Positions 12,258 to 23,202 of a stretch of DNA of 64,000 nt are shown here, one piece after another (position 1 is the first letter of the stretch; each line of letters begins with the position of its first letter). This DNA comes from Ypsolopha sequella (lineage: Eukaryota; Arthropoda; Insecta; Lepidoptera; Ypsolophidae): NCBI GenBank assembly GCA_934047225.1, contig OW204009.1:18426898-18490897 (forward strand). Reading direction: 5' to 3'. The notes beneath the pieces were generated by a model that was not told the DNA's origin, made no database searches, and saw only the letters and a program-made list of their open reading frames with translations. The position numbers were made by a program, and so were the translations under genes.

Positions 12258-12487
12258 ATTATTACATACGGCTTGAACATTCACGTGTGATTGTTGTTGA
12301 CTGTATGCCAACCGTTTCACCGATACAATTTCGGTATTATCAAGGCGAGTGTCGTTCTTAGGACGACGACGCTCGACGACGCTAAAAACGACATTCGCCT
12401 TGATAATGCCGAAATTGTATCGGTGAAACGGTTGGTATATAGTCAACAACAATCACACGTGAGTGTTCAAGCCGTATGTAATAATAA
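12258..12487. mobile_element. Palindromic MITE, 230 bp
   Basis: Arms of about 100 bp run from ATTACATACGGCTTGAAC to TATTATCAAGGCGAGTGTCG and back, separated by a short GACGACGACGC loop. The two open frames on opposite strands here are mirror images caused by the palindrome. A smaller relative is at 53043-53189. Confidence 0.9.
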
Positions 12488-12984
12488 ATTCTTTTCAGGA
12501 CGGTCTTTCTTTAGGCCAGTGCAGGTGGGAGGGTCTATGAAAACAGTTTAAATATTCCTGTACGATCAACATATCCATTATTATTATTGTCTATGAAATT
12601 CTTATTTGTATTTTTTAATTTTCTGTTTTCTTATAATTGTTAATACAATGTGAGCGATCTTCTTCAATAAAAATTGATAAAAATCTTTTAGAAATTAGGC
12701 TGTTGGAATTAAGTGAAGGGATATAAATAGAAGACAGAGAAAAAAGGTTTCTAGTTCTGTGTCGGATCTCTAAATACAGTTACCCACGTCATATAACCGG
12801 TGTGACAACTTCGCATGTATAAATAAATATTTTTATTTGCAATCTCCTTGCGAACTGGCGACCACTGCACTATATATGTACATACATTAGGCGTGGTTTT
12901 ATATATTATCAGGCAGATATTACGCTTGTTTTCCTCTTGTGAAGCTGTTGCAAAATATAAGTATATACTTATATACTTAATAGA

Positions 12985-13440
12985 TCGTTACTTATGAAAT
13001 TGCCGAAATTGTCTAACATATTCATGAATTCACAATTCTTGTGATTGAATAGCTATTTCAATTATTTGTTTATTGTTTGAAAGTTGATTTCAAGGTTTTG
13101 CATCTGCGTGTTAAATTTGGTTTTTATTTTCAGTTTGATTGTAAAAATTAAATCTTCAAAAACAGTTCGTCCTAAATGCCATCCATTTCCATGATAGGTT
13201 TCGTAATAAATTTTTTCAACTGACACTTTTCAAATATTTCATTAATGTTGCTGTTAGCTTGATTTTTTCTCATTCATACACATAAGAAATTACATAATTT
13301 GGGTTTGTCATTCCCAAAACAAATGCAAAAATATAAGTACTGAAAATTGAGTTGCAGACCTCATATATTAAATTCTAAAAATCGTGATTGGGTAAAAATT
13401 ATGTGTGATTTCATTTCTAGCCAATCACGATTCATTTTAA
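12985..13440. repeat. Partial copy of TIR element G
   Basis: Shares, in inverse orientation, the subterminal region of the element at 22314-23202: AACAGTTCGTCCTAAATGCC and TTAATGTTGCTGTTAGCTTG. One terminus near 12985 is mutated and the other was not found. Confidence 0.6.
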
Positions 13441-14040
13441 AGTTACAGCGATAGATATTAAAGTTAGACAATAAAGTGGCTGATTGGATATATTACCATC
13501 TGTGAAATCTATAAACAAGGACAAGGAGCTCGAAAACCCGCGGGTTTTCGAGCGTAAAAACCGGGTGTCTATTATTTTTTAACTCACAAATAAAATAACT
13601 AGAAATTGCTGTTATTTTATTTATAAACCATGAACTTTGGTAACAATATCATTTTTCTTCGTTTTAGTAAAAAAAAAAACTTCTGAAAATAACCAAACAT
13701 AAAATTCCAGGCTTTTCCCGCTTCTAAAAAATGTCAGTGGGCAAACTTGTATGGGAGTTGGTCCCAGGGGTTGCCAACATTAAGATGTATGTTAAATAAA
13801 AGGACATAATGTAGTCCTCAAGCAAGCATAAAATAAAAAATTTAATAAAGATTTATGTATTTGTTAAGTTTTTACATTTGCAAAAACTTTAATTACAAGA
13901 CTTATTACTAATTACTTGTGTTAATTACAAGAACTGAAGTACGGGAGGTTGTAAAACAAAATTAGTCATATCTCGAAATCTCTCGGATAGATTTTGATGG
14001 GGTTCTGCTTGCTTGAGGACTACATTATGTCCTTTCATTT

Positions 14041-14436
14041 AATAGTAGTTTATGCTACAAGGGCGCAAAGGAATAAATTACGAGGACGATTTAAAACACG
14101 AGCGTAGCGAGTGTTTTAAACGTAACCGAGTAATTTATTGCTCTTACGCCCGTGTATCATACTACGTTTTTAAATGCATAGTGTGAGGAAATAAAACAAA
14201 TATAATTTTGTGAACTTTAAATTATATTTGGCTCAAAAGGACTGTATCCAGAGCCGTTAAACAGTGGAAAAAAAAGTATAACATCTATGGTACACAGGAA
14301 AGGCTGCAGGTTAGCCAACCATTGTAAATAAATTGAAAAAAATAATAATAATAAAGCCCTAGGGCAAAATAATCGACTTTTTGTTCGGTTTTGATGCATA
14401 AAAAGTGGGCCTTTACGAGCACATGCATTGAAAAAT
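14041..14436 (+). repeat. Repeat family B copy 4, complete
   Basis: Full-length copy ending GCATTGAAAAAT just before 14437. It lies about 300 bp upstream of the first recognisable ankyrin exon. Confidence 0.9.
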
Positions 14437-14741
14437 ATGTATTGATCTTGGCGGCGCGTAGACCGATTTTGCCCACTGTCATTTAAAACCGGACAGTGTG
14501 CAAAATCTAGCTCGAACGCTTCTCGAACGTCCTCCAAACAAAGACAAATCCGGGGAAACCCGGATGGATGCATCCATCGGCCTATTTTAGTTAATTTTGC
14601 ACTAATTTAAAACCGACTTTTTTTCAATTTTCCCCGATTCCATCCCTCTCGCACTGCGGGTCTTTCCGCCTGGAATTACGGGGACCTTTGCACGGACGAT
14701 ATATAACCTTAAATGTAACCTGATTTTTTCCCTGGTTGCAG

Positions 14742-14869
14742 TGTCCTCCACAACGTTATAATTAGCTCGTCGACGGGCACCGGTGACCAGGGACTGCTGT
14801 TCGCTCTCTTCGGACTGATCTGCGAGCGAGTGCTGGCTGAGGAGCCAGACCTGTTCTTAAACGACTTTG
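14742..14869 (+). CDS. Ankyrin-repeat protein, first recognisable exon (internal)
   Basis: Acceptor: a pyrimidine-rich tract ending GGTTGCAG at 14741. Donor: TTTG/GTGAGT. The exon enters with one base of a codon and leaves with one base, and codes 42 whole codons, VLHNVIISSS...LNDF. The other two frames stop within eight codons. VLHNVI and the leucine-rich helix that follows (GLLFALFGLICERVL) fit the region before, or a first diverged unit of, an ankyrin domain. The join to the exon at 17385 restores a glycine codon (GGC). Exons for the N-terminus were not found between 1 and 14741. By analogy with NF-kB p100/p105 and Relish they would code the Rel homology part, but that is inference. Confidence 0.75.
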
Positions 14870-14922
14870 GTGAGTTCATATCACTGACTAGACACCTTCG
14901 CCTCTTTCTGAACAGTTATCCT

Positions 14923-15294
14923 TATAGTAGTTTATGCTACAAGGGCGCAAAGGAATAAATTACGAGGACGATTTAAAACACGAGCGTAGCGAGTGTTTAA
15001 AACGTAACCGAGTAATTTATTGCTCTTACGCCCGTGTATCATACTACGTTTTTCAATGCATAGTGTGAGGAACTTTAAATTGTAATTGGCTCAAAAGGAC
15101 TGTATCCAGAGCCGTTGAACAGTGGAAAAAAAACCATGACATTTATGGTACACAGGAAAGGCTGCAGGTTAGCCAACCATTGTAAATAAATTAAAAAAAA
15201 TAATAATAATAAAGCCCTAGGGCATAATAATCGACTTTCTGTTCGGTTTTGATGCATAAAAAGTGGGCCTTTACGAGCACATGCATTGAAAAAT
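14923..15294 (+). repeat. Repeat family B copy 5
   Basis: Inserted in intron 1 of the visible ankyrin gene, 54 bp after its donor site. A short internal deletion removes the ATAAAACAAATATAAT block. Confidence 0.9.
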
Positions 15295-15295
15295 A

Positions 15296-15620
15296 AAAAA
15301 CCGGCCAAGTGCGAGTCAGACTCGCGTACCTAAAGTGGTTACTTATTACCGGAATACAATTAATATTGTGGATGATAAATGATAAATTTACCGGCACCCA
15401 CAAAACAGAATACCCATCGTCTAGTCTGGGAGCCACTAAAATGTAAGTTATACATATGTGTTAACCCATGTGTCTGAAAATAAATATTTTTGTATTTTTT
15501 GTTTGTACTTTGTAATTAAATTTTTCAATTTTTTTTCGTGAATGTCTGAACCGTTTTATATTTCCTGTTATCTTTCCGTAAACACATGATTACCATGATT
15601 TTTTTCGTATTTTTCGATCC
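15296..15620 (+). repeat. Repeat family E (GGCCAAGTGCGAGTC) copy
   Basis: Starts AAAACCGGCCAAGTGCGAGTCAGACTCG, directly joined to family B. Relatives are at 16915-17178 (reverse), 43262-44390, 48470-48530, 62527-62825 and 62826-63330. Confidence 0.7.
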
Positions 15621-15954
15621 ACCCGTTTTGGAGATAAGGGGGGACATACATTGTTTTATGGCTTTCAAGGATTTCTTGAAATAGATGCAATTAAATTTAA
15701 CTGAACTATACATTTTTATAATCAACTTTTTAATACCTACAATTTGGTACCCATCATCCTGTAATTGGCCAGCTATTATATCTATTTTTAGAGCATATAG
15801 GTGTTATTATTATATGTATTTTATTCATTATTTATTTATATTTATTTACTTTGGTTTTGTAGTTAGTTCAATTATTGTGTTTTCGTTTATTATTTGGTAG
15901 TAAGTATTAAGTTTGTACACATGTGATTACTGTGTTCTTTTATGTATTCCTGAT

Positions 15955-16060
15955 ATTTTTTCGGTTTGCTGGAAGAAATCTCTCATAGAGATAAGCTCGT
16001 CGCTGTACACTTATTTTAATGTTAACATGTGTAATTAAATATTTTGTACAATAAGAATAA
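15955..16060 (+). repeat. LINE 3' UTR remnant
   Basis: GGAAGAAATCTCTCATAGAGATAAGCTCG...TGTACA is the 3' UTR of the LINE family seen better at 28995-29560 and 59590-59930 (both reverse). No coding part remains. Confidence 0.5.
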
Positions 16061-16226
16061 GTATAAGAATAAGAATATTAGAATAATAATAATAAGAAAA
16101 AGTAACTGAAACTAGATTTAAATAACAGAGAAGCAAAAATTAGTTATTTTTTTATTCAGTGCGTCCTAGATTATATAGTAAGGAGTGCTGATAAAATAGC
16201 TGCCAAGCATAATTGAAAGACACTTC

Positions 16227-16256
16227 CACGCAAACGAAGCCGCGGGCACAAGCTAG
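16227..16256 (+). mobile_element. Helitron-like 3' end
   Basis: ACGAAGCCGCGGGCACAAG is followed by CTAG and T. It resembles the terminus at 262-291, but the hairpin is weaker. Confidence 0.4.
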
Positions 16257-16475
16257 TCTAAAACAATAACAAGCAACAAAACTTCTTTAGGAAATTTCCC
16301 TGTCAACTCGTGGGTTTCTTATTTTGTATGACGCATCGGAAATAAATGTAAGGAAAATGGCGCCGACGACGAAGTGTCAGCTACAAATAACGCCAATTAC
16401 ATTCCATAGTTTTACCGGAAAAGAATTGTAGTTGATTGTGTATATAACTTTTATATACACAAGCAAACAAGGTGT

Positions 16476-16705
16476 AAAGATAAGCTGTATACGCCTCAAT
16501 GTAAATTGGATATATATAAAAATAATGTTTCTTACATGGCGATAAAAATATTTAATAGACTGCCATTAGACTTTAAAAGTTTGCCCATAAAAACATTTAA
16601 AAAGGAGATACACACATCGCTTCTAGAAAAATGTTATTACGACGTCAAAGATTATTTGAATGAATATGGTTGTGAATGAATTTTATAATAATAATAATAA
16701 TAAAT
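16476..16705 (+). mobile_element. LINE 3' end: reverse-transcriptase tail with (AAT)n
   Basis: An uninterrupted frame, 16485-16679, codes 64 residues including YMAIKIFNRLP, KTFKKEI and LLEKCYYDVKDYL before TGA. This is the known C-terminal pattern of Jockey/CR1-type reverse transcriptases (xKxFNxLP...FKxxLxxxLLxxxFYSVxE). The TTATAATAATAATAATAA tail follows the stop directly. The copy is 5'-truncated and recent enough to keep the frame open. Confidence 0.75.
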
Positions 16706-16713
16706 ATGATATA

Positions 16714-16845
16714 TTAGTAGTTTATGCTACAAGGGCGCAAAGGAATAAACTACAAGGACGATTTACCGAGTAATTTATTGCTCTTACGCCCGTGTATCAT
16801 ACTACGTTTTTCAATGCATAGTGTGAGGAAATAAAACAAATATAA
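16714..16845 (+). repeat. Repeat family B copy 6, 5' part only
   Basis: The copy keeps only the hairpin half, with the central tip deleted, and breaks off at AAATAAAACAAATATAAT. Confidence 0.85.
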
Positions 16846-16914
16846 TCATAATTCTCAGCCCAAATCAATACACTGCTGGGTTTAATTTATTTTAATTATT
16901 GAAATATTTTTGCT

Positions 16915-17178
16915 TTTTAGGGTTCCGTACCCAAAGGGTAGCCAACGGGACCCTATTACTAAGACTCCGCTGTCCGTCTGTTCGTCTGTCACCAGGCTGC
17001 ATCTCATGAACCGTGATAGTTAGACAATTGAAATTTTCACAGATGATGTATTTCTGTTGCCGCTATAACAACAAATACTAAAAAACAATAAAATAACGTG
17101 TTTTTTTTTGCCGTTTTTATAAATTATGGTACGGAACCCTTCGTGCGCAAGTCCGACTCGCACTTGGCCGGTTTTTCT
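16915..17178 (-). repeat. Repeat family E, reverse copy
   Basis: Runs from TTAGGGTTCCGTACCCAAAG to GTCCGACTCGCACTTGGCCGG, i.e. the full element in reverse. It contains the CCGTCTGTTCGTCTGTC block found inverted at 62745-62765. Confidence 0.8.
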
Positions 17179-17384
17179 CGTTCATTTATGGGGCAGCATA
17201 CCTTACAGGCCCAACGCCAAATCTTGAAATACGCCACTGTCTGGTACCCCTGATCAAGGGTGGATATCAGTCAACATTTCATGTTCCTAGATCCAGCCGT
17301 TTGATCAAGGCGTTGATAATTCAGGGGGGGTATTCGTTAATATACATTAGATGTACTTTACAATTTTATCATATAATGTTGCAG

Positions 17385-17515
17385 GCCTCTCTCTTCTAAA
17401 AGCGAGCGCGTTACGCTGCCCCGCTCTGCCGATGCTCACGCGTCACGTGTCACGCTGCGTGAGAGTCGCTTTGCAGCACGCAGTACGTGACGCCAAGGAG
17501 CCGGTCTTCAAAGAG
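17385..17515 (+). CDS. Ankyrin-repeat protein, exon 2 (head of an exon duplication)
   Basis: Acceptor: AATGTTGCAG at 17384. Donor: AAAGAG/GTAATA. The exon enters completing a split codon (G+GC) and leaves in phase 0, coding GLSLLKASALRCP...DAKEPVFKE. It supplies exactly the phase change needed between the exons at 14742 and 18818, which cannot be joined directly. The product is arginine/cysteine-rich helix, with no clear GxTALHxA motif. Three downstream exon-like copies follow at about 165-bp spacing, but only this one has a proper polypyrimidine tract and AG. Confidence 0.75.
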
Positions 17516-17560
17516 GTAATATATCTTGTATCACTATCCTTGCTTCATATATTGTGTACT

Positions 17561-17680
17561 TCTAAAAGCGAGCGCGTTACGCTGCCCCGCTCTGCCAATG
17601 CTCACGCATCACGTGTCACGTTGCGTGAGAGTCACTTTGCGGCACGCAGCGCGTGACGCCAAGGAGCCGGTCTTCAAGAG
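17561..17680 (+). pseudogene. Exon 2 duplicate copy 2 (frameshifted)
   Basis: Matches exon 2 from TCTAAAAGCGAGCGCG to the donor, with a few substitutions. One A is lost before the donor (TTCAAGAG/GTAATA), so the outgoing phase would not fit the exon at 18818. The upstream GCAG acceptor of copy 1 is replaced by TATATTGTGTAC, so there is no normal acceptor. Confidence 0.7.
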
Positions 17681-17725
17681 GTAATATATCTTGTATCACT
17701 ATCCTTGCTTCATATATTATGTACT

Positions 17726-17846
17726 TCTAAAAGCGAGCGCGTTACGCTGCCCCGCTCTGCCGATGCTCACGCATCACGTGTCACGCTGCGTGAGAGTCGC
17801 TTTGCAGCACGCAGTACGTGACACCAAAGAGCCGGTCTTCAAAGAG
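17726..17846 (+). pseudogene. Exon 2 duplicate copy 3 (body intact, acceptor missing)
   Basis: The exon body is open in the exon 2 frame and ends in the same AAAGAG/GTA donor, with D-A changed to D-T in the RDAKEP segment. The sequence before it (CATATATTATGTAC) has no AG, so use as an alternative exon would need the AAAAG inside the unit. Confidence 0.65.
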
Positions 17847-17886
17847 GTATCTTGTATCACTATCCTTGTTTCATATATCGTATACT

Positions 17887-17970
17887 TCTAAAAGTGAGCA
17901 CGTCACGTGTCACGCTGCGTGAGAGTCGCTTTGCAGCACGCAGTGCGTGACACCAAGGACCCAGTCTTCA
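17887..17970 (+). pseudogene. Exon 2 duplicate copy 4 (internally deleted)
   Basis: About 40 bp are missing between AAAAGTGAGC and ACGTCACGTGTCACGCTGCG, which shifts the frame. The 3' end lacks the donor (CAGTCTTCATATATTG). Confidence 0.65.
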
Positions 17971-17999
17971 TATATTGTGTACTTAGATATTTTGTGGTT

Positions 18000-18640
18000 G
18001 GACTTATATCTAAGCAAACGAAAAAAAAATTAACGTGCCCATTCAATATTTACTTAATGTTAGTATGGAGAGGAATAGTAGATTACACAACAAGTGAAAA
18101 TTATAAGAATTCTGTTCGAGGCATAAAGTTGAATCCCGAGAGCAGTGAAGGATTCTAAAGTAGAATCCTGAAGTGATACAATAGCGGAGACTCTATTTTT
18201 TACCATTGACTACGAGAAAATAAACAGTAGTATAATAACAATTTGAATCACTTACAAGTTATTGGTAAATAAGAGAAAAAAAACATTAATTGTAATTTTA
18301 TAGGTATATATCACATCGGGGCAAGGTTGACTTTTTTGAAGGTTGATTTAATCAGGCGGCACAAGGTTGACTATTGGAACAAGGTAGATACCAAAAGTGG
18401 AAGTGGCTTTTGAATTATTTTAAGAAAAAAAAACAAGAAAAATAAAGGTTTTCTTTCTTTCTTTCTAAGAAATGACAAATATAATATAGATTCTGATGAA
18501 GAAATAAAGAAAATCAGACTTGGCCGTTGGTGCATTTGGAGCTAGAAAAAAAAACTTTAGACTTGGCTGTAGGCTCACAGATACCTTGTCCTTTCCCGGA
18601 AAGTATATGAACAAATTAAAAAATATCTTTTTTCACTCAG
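18000..18640. other. Intron sequence, no gene; (TTTC)n near 18455
   Basis: AT-rich intron with a TTCTTTCTTTCTTTC run and two copies of a GACTTGGC-type motif at 18518 and 18560. No exon-like frame is bounded by splice sites. Confidence 0.4.
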
Positions 18641-18817
18641 TAAGAAAAGAGCGTTTTATTCACTGTTATTGGTGAACCAATATCTCCTTTTCGAGTGGCA
18701 ATGGTAAAAAAATATTGTTTCACTTGCGAAAATATATTTCTATGAAATTGTTCAGTGTGATCAGTAAATCTTGTTGAAGGTACATCTCCATTCACCCGGT
18801 ATATAATCCATGTATAG

Positions 18818-18956
18818 ACGGACTCGCGCGGCGACAACTTGCTCGGCGCGTGCGCACGTCGCGGCGACGCGTGCGCCGGCGTGTTAGCGGAGCTCGTGCG
18901 CTGCGGTGACGCCACGCTGCCGCCGCTCTTCGACGTCGCGCACGTCAACGCTGAAG
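18818..18956 (+). CDS. Ankyrin-repeat protein, exon 3
   Basis: Acceptor: CATGTATAG at 18817, with a poor pyrimidine tract. Donor: GAAG/GTACGT. It starts in phase 0 and leaves one base. The 46 codons read TDSRGDNLLGACARRGDACA, then a second helix (VLAELVRCGDATL) and FDVAHVNAE. This is a diverged ankyrin unit: GDNLLGACARRGD takes the place of GxTxLHxAAxxGH. Its GC content is far above the surrounding intron. The other frames contain stops or are implausible, and the next exon completes the glycine codon. Confidence 0.85.
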
Positions 18957-19103
18957 GTACGTGCCAACACGAGTTTTTGTGATGGGGGGGAGGGGTAAAC
19001 AAGAAATTTACATAGAGAAAAAAAATTGCTCTATACAAGTTTATAACCAGACTGGAGTGCTTACCTCTATAGAAAGCCGCACGCTAAAATAAAATGCAAT
19101 GAC

Positions 19104-19379
19104 CTTTATGTATCTCTGCCTCTGCTACTCATGAAACTTTTATCTATTCCTTTATGTATCTCTGCCTTTGCTACTCATGAAACTTTTATCTATTCCTTTA
19201 TGTATCTCTACCTCTGCTACTCATGAAACTTTTATCTATTCCTTTATGTATCTCTACCTCTGCTACTCATGAAACTTTTATCTATTCCTTTATGTATCTC
19301 TACCTCTGCTACTCATGAAACTTTTATCTATTCCTTTATGTATCTCTACCTCTGCTACTCATGAAACTTTTATCTATTC
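19104..19379. repeat. Tandem repeat, 46 bp x 6
   Basis: Units start at 19104, 19150, 19196, 19242, 19288 and 19334 with CTTTATGTATCTCT. They differ only at one or two G/A and C/T positions. The array is in an intron of the ankyrin gene. Confidence 0.95.
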
Positions 19380-20024
19380 CTCGCGTTATATGACTCTTAA
19401 CTCTTGTAGGGTAAAGAATTTAAAGGTCAAATAAGCTGATCTGTCGATACGGTACGACAACCGATACTTTTGAAAAAATATCGCAGATGTTATATCCCCA
19501 AAATAATTAAAGTAAAAAAATTAGTTCAAAAACAAAAACCCGACTACTGTAATATCACGCTCTAAGAAGTATGAAACAAGAAAATATTCTTATCTGAAAT
19601 TGTTATGTACAAATTAATCAATATTTATCGTCTGTTAAATAAACAACTTACACGTAATACATTTCAATCAATGTATTTAATAAATATTCATAATGATGTT
19701 TAGAGGATCGCCGTAGTCGGGTAAAAATTTAACTTAAAATTTCGATTAAAGGGCCCTGTGCTCCGATGTTTTCCAATTTTCTTATAGTTTTACTTATTAA
19801 TTTACTTATTTATTTTTTACAAAAAAATCTCAAAAGAACTACAATAAAAACATTTGAAAAATTCGATTTCAAGGCGACTTAAAAAACAAAACATTGAATG
19901 GCGAATATCTCGAAAAGGGTTTAAACCCAGGTTATCTCATAGTCAAACTAGTTTGTAATCCTTAATGTAATTAACTTCTCGAAAGGATCGGGTCTACTTA
20001 CCAATAATCCTGTATATTATAAAT
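19380..20024. other. Intron sequence, nothing recognised
   Basis: AT-rich, with no exon-like frame and no repeat shared with the rest of the window that I could see. Confidence 0.35.
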
Positions 20025-20420
20025 AATAGTAGTTTATGCTACAAGGGCGCAAAGGAATAAAGTACGAGGACGATTTAAAACACGAGCGTAGCGAGTGTTT
20101 TAAACGTAACCGAGTAATTTATTGCTCTTACGCCCGTGTATCATACTACATTTTTCAATGCATAGTGTGAGGAAATGAAAACAAATATAATCTTGTGAAC
20201 TTTAAATTATAATTGGCTCAAAAGGACTGTATCCAGAGCCGTTAAACGGTGGAAAAAAAAGTATAACGTCTATGGTACACAGGAAAGGCTGCAGGTTAGC
20301 CAACCATTGTAAATAAATTAAAAAATAATAATAATAATAAAGCCCTAGGGCAAAATAATCGACTTTCTGTTCGGTTTTGATGCATAAAAAGTGGGCCTTT
20401 ACGAGCACATGCATTGAAAT
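20025..20420 (+). repeat. Repeat family B copy 7, complete
   Basis: Full-length copy in an intron of the ankyrin gene, ending TGCATTGAAA. Confidence 0.9.
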
Positions 20421-20476
20421 AATATATATACGTTTGTAGTGGTGTTATTTACTTTTTATCCCTGGCTTCCTACTAC

Positions 20477-20914
20477 CATATACTAAGTATTACTACGTAT
20501 AGACCGACAACTCCCATACATCAAGGAGCAGTAAATTTTCTACGCGCCCGTACAACACTAGGTGTTGCCAAGTGTTGCAAATAAGCATAATTTGTTTAAT
20601 TGGCTGCAAGTAAACTGTCATGGTTACCAAGTAAACATGTGGCTGTAATAGCTTTGCTTAGAAAAACTAGATGGCGCTAAGTTGACAACTAACAGTGAAT
20701 ATTTCAGAGCCATCTATTATCGAAGTGGGAATTATTTTTATGTTACGTGACATCGCTGTGCCACTAGCGTCACCAATCGGTCTTTTTTAGCATCGTATTC
20801 GTTAGAGGATTTAGCAACGCCATCTAGATTTCGTTATAATTTTACACCTGTGTTGTTGCTACAAACTGATGTATGGGAACTGCTAGTCAATACGTAGTAA
20901 TACTTAGTATATGC
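20477..20914. mobile_element. Non-autonomous TIR element F, copy 1, about 440 bp
   Basis: The two ends carry inverse copies of ACTAAGTATTACTACGTATA, followed inward by GACCGACAACTCCCATACAT and, at the other end, GACTAGCAGTTCCCATACAT. A second full copy in inverse orientation is at 50865-51285. The interior has TAGATGGCGCTAAGT-type blocks but no ORF. Confidence 0.85.
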
Positions 20915-21440
20915 TACTACCTACTCTAACCCTGTAAACTAGGCATAACCCGTTCAAAAATCAACTCTCGTCGCAACACCGACCGTTCCAAAATATTTCG
21001 AAGGTTCGTATAGACACGTCAAAATGACAGATGAAAGACAATACTAAGGTTGCGTTCCCAAACGCCCGGGTGAATCTAAAATTTAACTGTCAACCGTTCT
21101 ACAACCACCCGAGTCAAAACGGACAGTACATAAACCTTGTTAGAAATGTAATATTCACTTTGACACTTTAAATTTTACATTTACCCGGGTGTTTAGGAAC
21201 GCTACCTAAATCGTACGTAAAAGTGACGTTAGAAGTGTCGCGACGAAACCCGTGCAACCTGAGTGTTTCTACCCCGCCTAGAGTTCTTTAACTATAATAC
21301 TGTAGGGTTTTTTTTTGTTGACCGCTTCTGTAGCTTAGCTAGTGGACTGAGTACTTGACTAGTAATCACTTTATGTGAGTTCAGTGCTCTGCTTTTCTTC
21401 CAATTACTGTGAAGATAAATGAAGTTAACATTATTTACAG

Positions 21441-21544
21441 GTCATTCAGCGCTACACGTGGCGTGCCTGTCGCACGGCGCGTGCAGCTGTCTGCACGTCG
21501 TGCACGTGCTACTTGCGCACGCGCACGCTGACCTCTACCAGGGG
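21441..21544 (+). CDS. Ankyrin-repeat protein, exon 4
   Basis: Acceptor: TTATTTACAG at 21440. Donor: CAGGGG/GTAAGT. Two bases complete the glycine codon begun in exon 3, then 34 codons follow, leaving phase 0. The product, GHSALHVACLSHGA and HVVHVLLAHAHADLYQG, is a textbook ankyrin unit: the G-x-(S/T)-ALH-x-A turn and first helix, then a second helix with VLL and AD. In ankyrin proteins these helices form a solvent-exposed face that binds partner proteins. In IkB-type proteins the partner is the Rel dimer. Confidence 0.92.
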
Positions 21545-21633
21545 GTAAGTATCTACCGGTGACGTGCTACTTGAACCACTGTTCGTACTTGCTTTATTTT
21601 TTTTTTTATTAGAAAGAATTTAATTTGGTTTTA

Positions 21634-21778
21634 CTGGTGCGAGGGTTCCGGCACCGCGCTCACCAACCCGCCTGCCCAGCGTGTGTGAGTATGGGCAATT
21701 CTTCCAGGATGACCGCCGGGAGTGGCAAAGTCCTGGAAAGGCTTATGTCCAGCAGTGGACGAACTAGGCTGATGGATG
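21634..21778 (+). repeat. Repeat family A, 3' fragment
   Basis: Starts at GGTGCGAGGGTTCCGG and runs to GGCTGATGGATGAT. It is nearly identical to the 3' part of the copy at 9258-9475. Confidence 0.85.
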
Positions 21779-22141
21779 ATGCTTTTATTTATCTAAAAAT
21801 TGCACAGTAATACCTTGTAATAGTATTACCTTGACGCCTACAAGAGTGTATGTACCGGTGATATAGGCGCCATGCTCTTCCCTTACAGAGTTTTTACATT
21901 GGGTAAAAATATGCTCACATTACAATTCATTTATAAAAATAACAAAAATAGCATGCAGCTTAACTTTTAATAAATAAGTAAATCAAGGGCATGTGAGAGG
22001 GTGGGTCTGTGTGAAGAGTGAGGATGCGAATGAGGGTGTGTGTGTGTAGGAAGAGGGGTGTATGTTAGTGTGTGTGTTTCCCTAGCCCTACGACCAAGGT
22101 ATTTTATTGATCCATGTTAATGTAGTGTACACAATCCCCAG

Positions 22142-22275
22142 GACATAAAAGGCGGTGACACAGCGCTGCACCTCGCGGTGAACTCGGTGAGCTGCGATCT
22201 TCGGCTCGTCATGACGCTGTTCAAGCACGTAGACAGGAAACTGTGGAAGAAGCTGGCTCACTCGCCCAACAGGAG
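22142..22275 (+). CDS. Ankyrin-repeat protein, exon 5
   Basis: Acceptor: CAATCCCCAG at 22141. Donor: AGGAG/GTCAGT. It enters in phase 0 and leaves two bases. The 44 codons contain KGGDTALHLAVNSVS, a standard ankyrin turn and helix, then DLRLVMTLFKHVDRKLWKK as the second helix. The following intron runs 13.2 kb to the last exon and hosts the DEG/ENaC gene on the other strand. Confidence 0.92.
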
Positions 22276-22313
22276 GTCAGTTCTCGCATTTAGTATACTT
22301 CGATAAAGATATA

Positions 22314-23202
22314 TTAGGTCTTTACATATGAAATTGCCGTTTTCTATAGATAATGAGGGGTTTTCAAAGTCAAATTAAAAAAGAAAAAGTAGTACCGAAC
22401 GACACAATAGATGGCGCAGCCTGTACTAAAAGTGTCAAAAAAGTCTTCCTGGCAACACTGGATTCTTTTGATTTTGACACTTCTTCTTTGCTTTTTTCTT
22501 TTTTATGGTCAATCCATGCCTCAAATGTATTATTGCTAAGATCCATTGTTCTTTCCGTAATTAGTTGTACTGTGTGTTCCTATATTTTTACAATTAGCTA
22601 CAACGCATGGGCTGACCATGTTGAAAGTTGAATGAAATACCAAGCTATTAACGTAAGTAATATAGATAGAAAACAACATTGTTGGATTTAACAATTGAAT
22701 TGACAATTTTTATCTTGCTTCCCACAGATTATAAAATAATCTTTGCTTTTTGACACTTGAAAGCAGGGTAACGCCATCTGTGTTTACTTCTGAAAGCTTG
22801 ATCAAGTTCAGTCTGGAAAACCGCTCATTGGAAGGAAACTCAATTTTCAGTACTAACATTTTTGTTTTTTTTTTTAATAACAGATCCACATGTAATTTCT
22901 TATGTGCATGAATGAGACAACATTAAGCTAACAGCAACATTAATTACATTTTTGAATAGTGTCAGCTGTAAAAAATTATTATGAACCTTATCATGGAAAT
23001 GGATGGCATTTAGGACGAACTGTTTTTGAAATAATAATTTTTATAATTAAACTGAAAATAAAAATAAATTAATACGTAGATGTATAACCTTAAAATCAAC
23101 TTTCAAACAAAAAACAAATAATGAAATAGCTATTGAATTACAGGAATTATGAACTCATGAATCTGTAAGAAAATTTCAGCAATTTCATATGTAAAGACCT
23201 AT
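22314..23202. mobile_element. TIR element G, about 890 bp
   Basis: The ends TTAGGTCTTTACATATGAAATTG and its inverse at 23180-23202 are TIRs. The frame at 22353-22631 shows no transposase motif. Related pieces are at 12985-13440, 28350-28440 and 48370-48430. Confidence 0.7.

Noticed and set aside
12210..12551. Two look-alike ORFs on opposite strands
   Set aside because: They are mirror translations of the arms of a palindromic MITE.
14217..15436. Similar predicted peptides (VKAHFLCIKTEQKVDYFALG and relatives) at 7063, 14285, 15075, 20202 and 30526
   Set aside because: They are translations of the same segment of repeat family B in different frames. Conservation is at the DNA level, and stops and frames vary freely.
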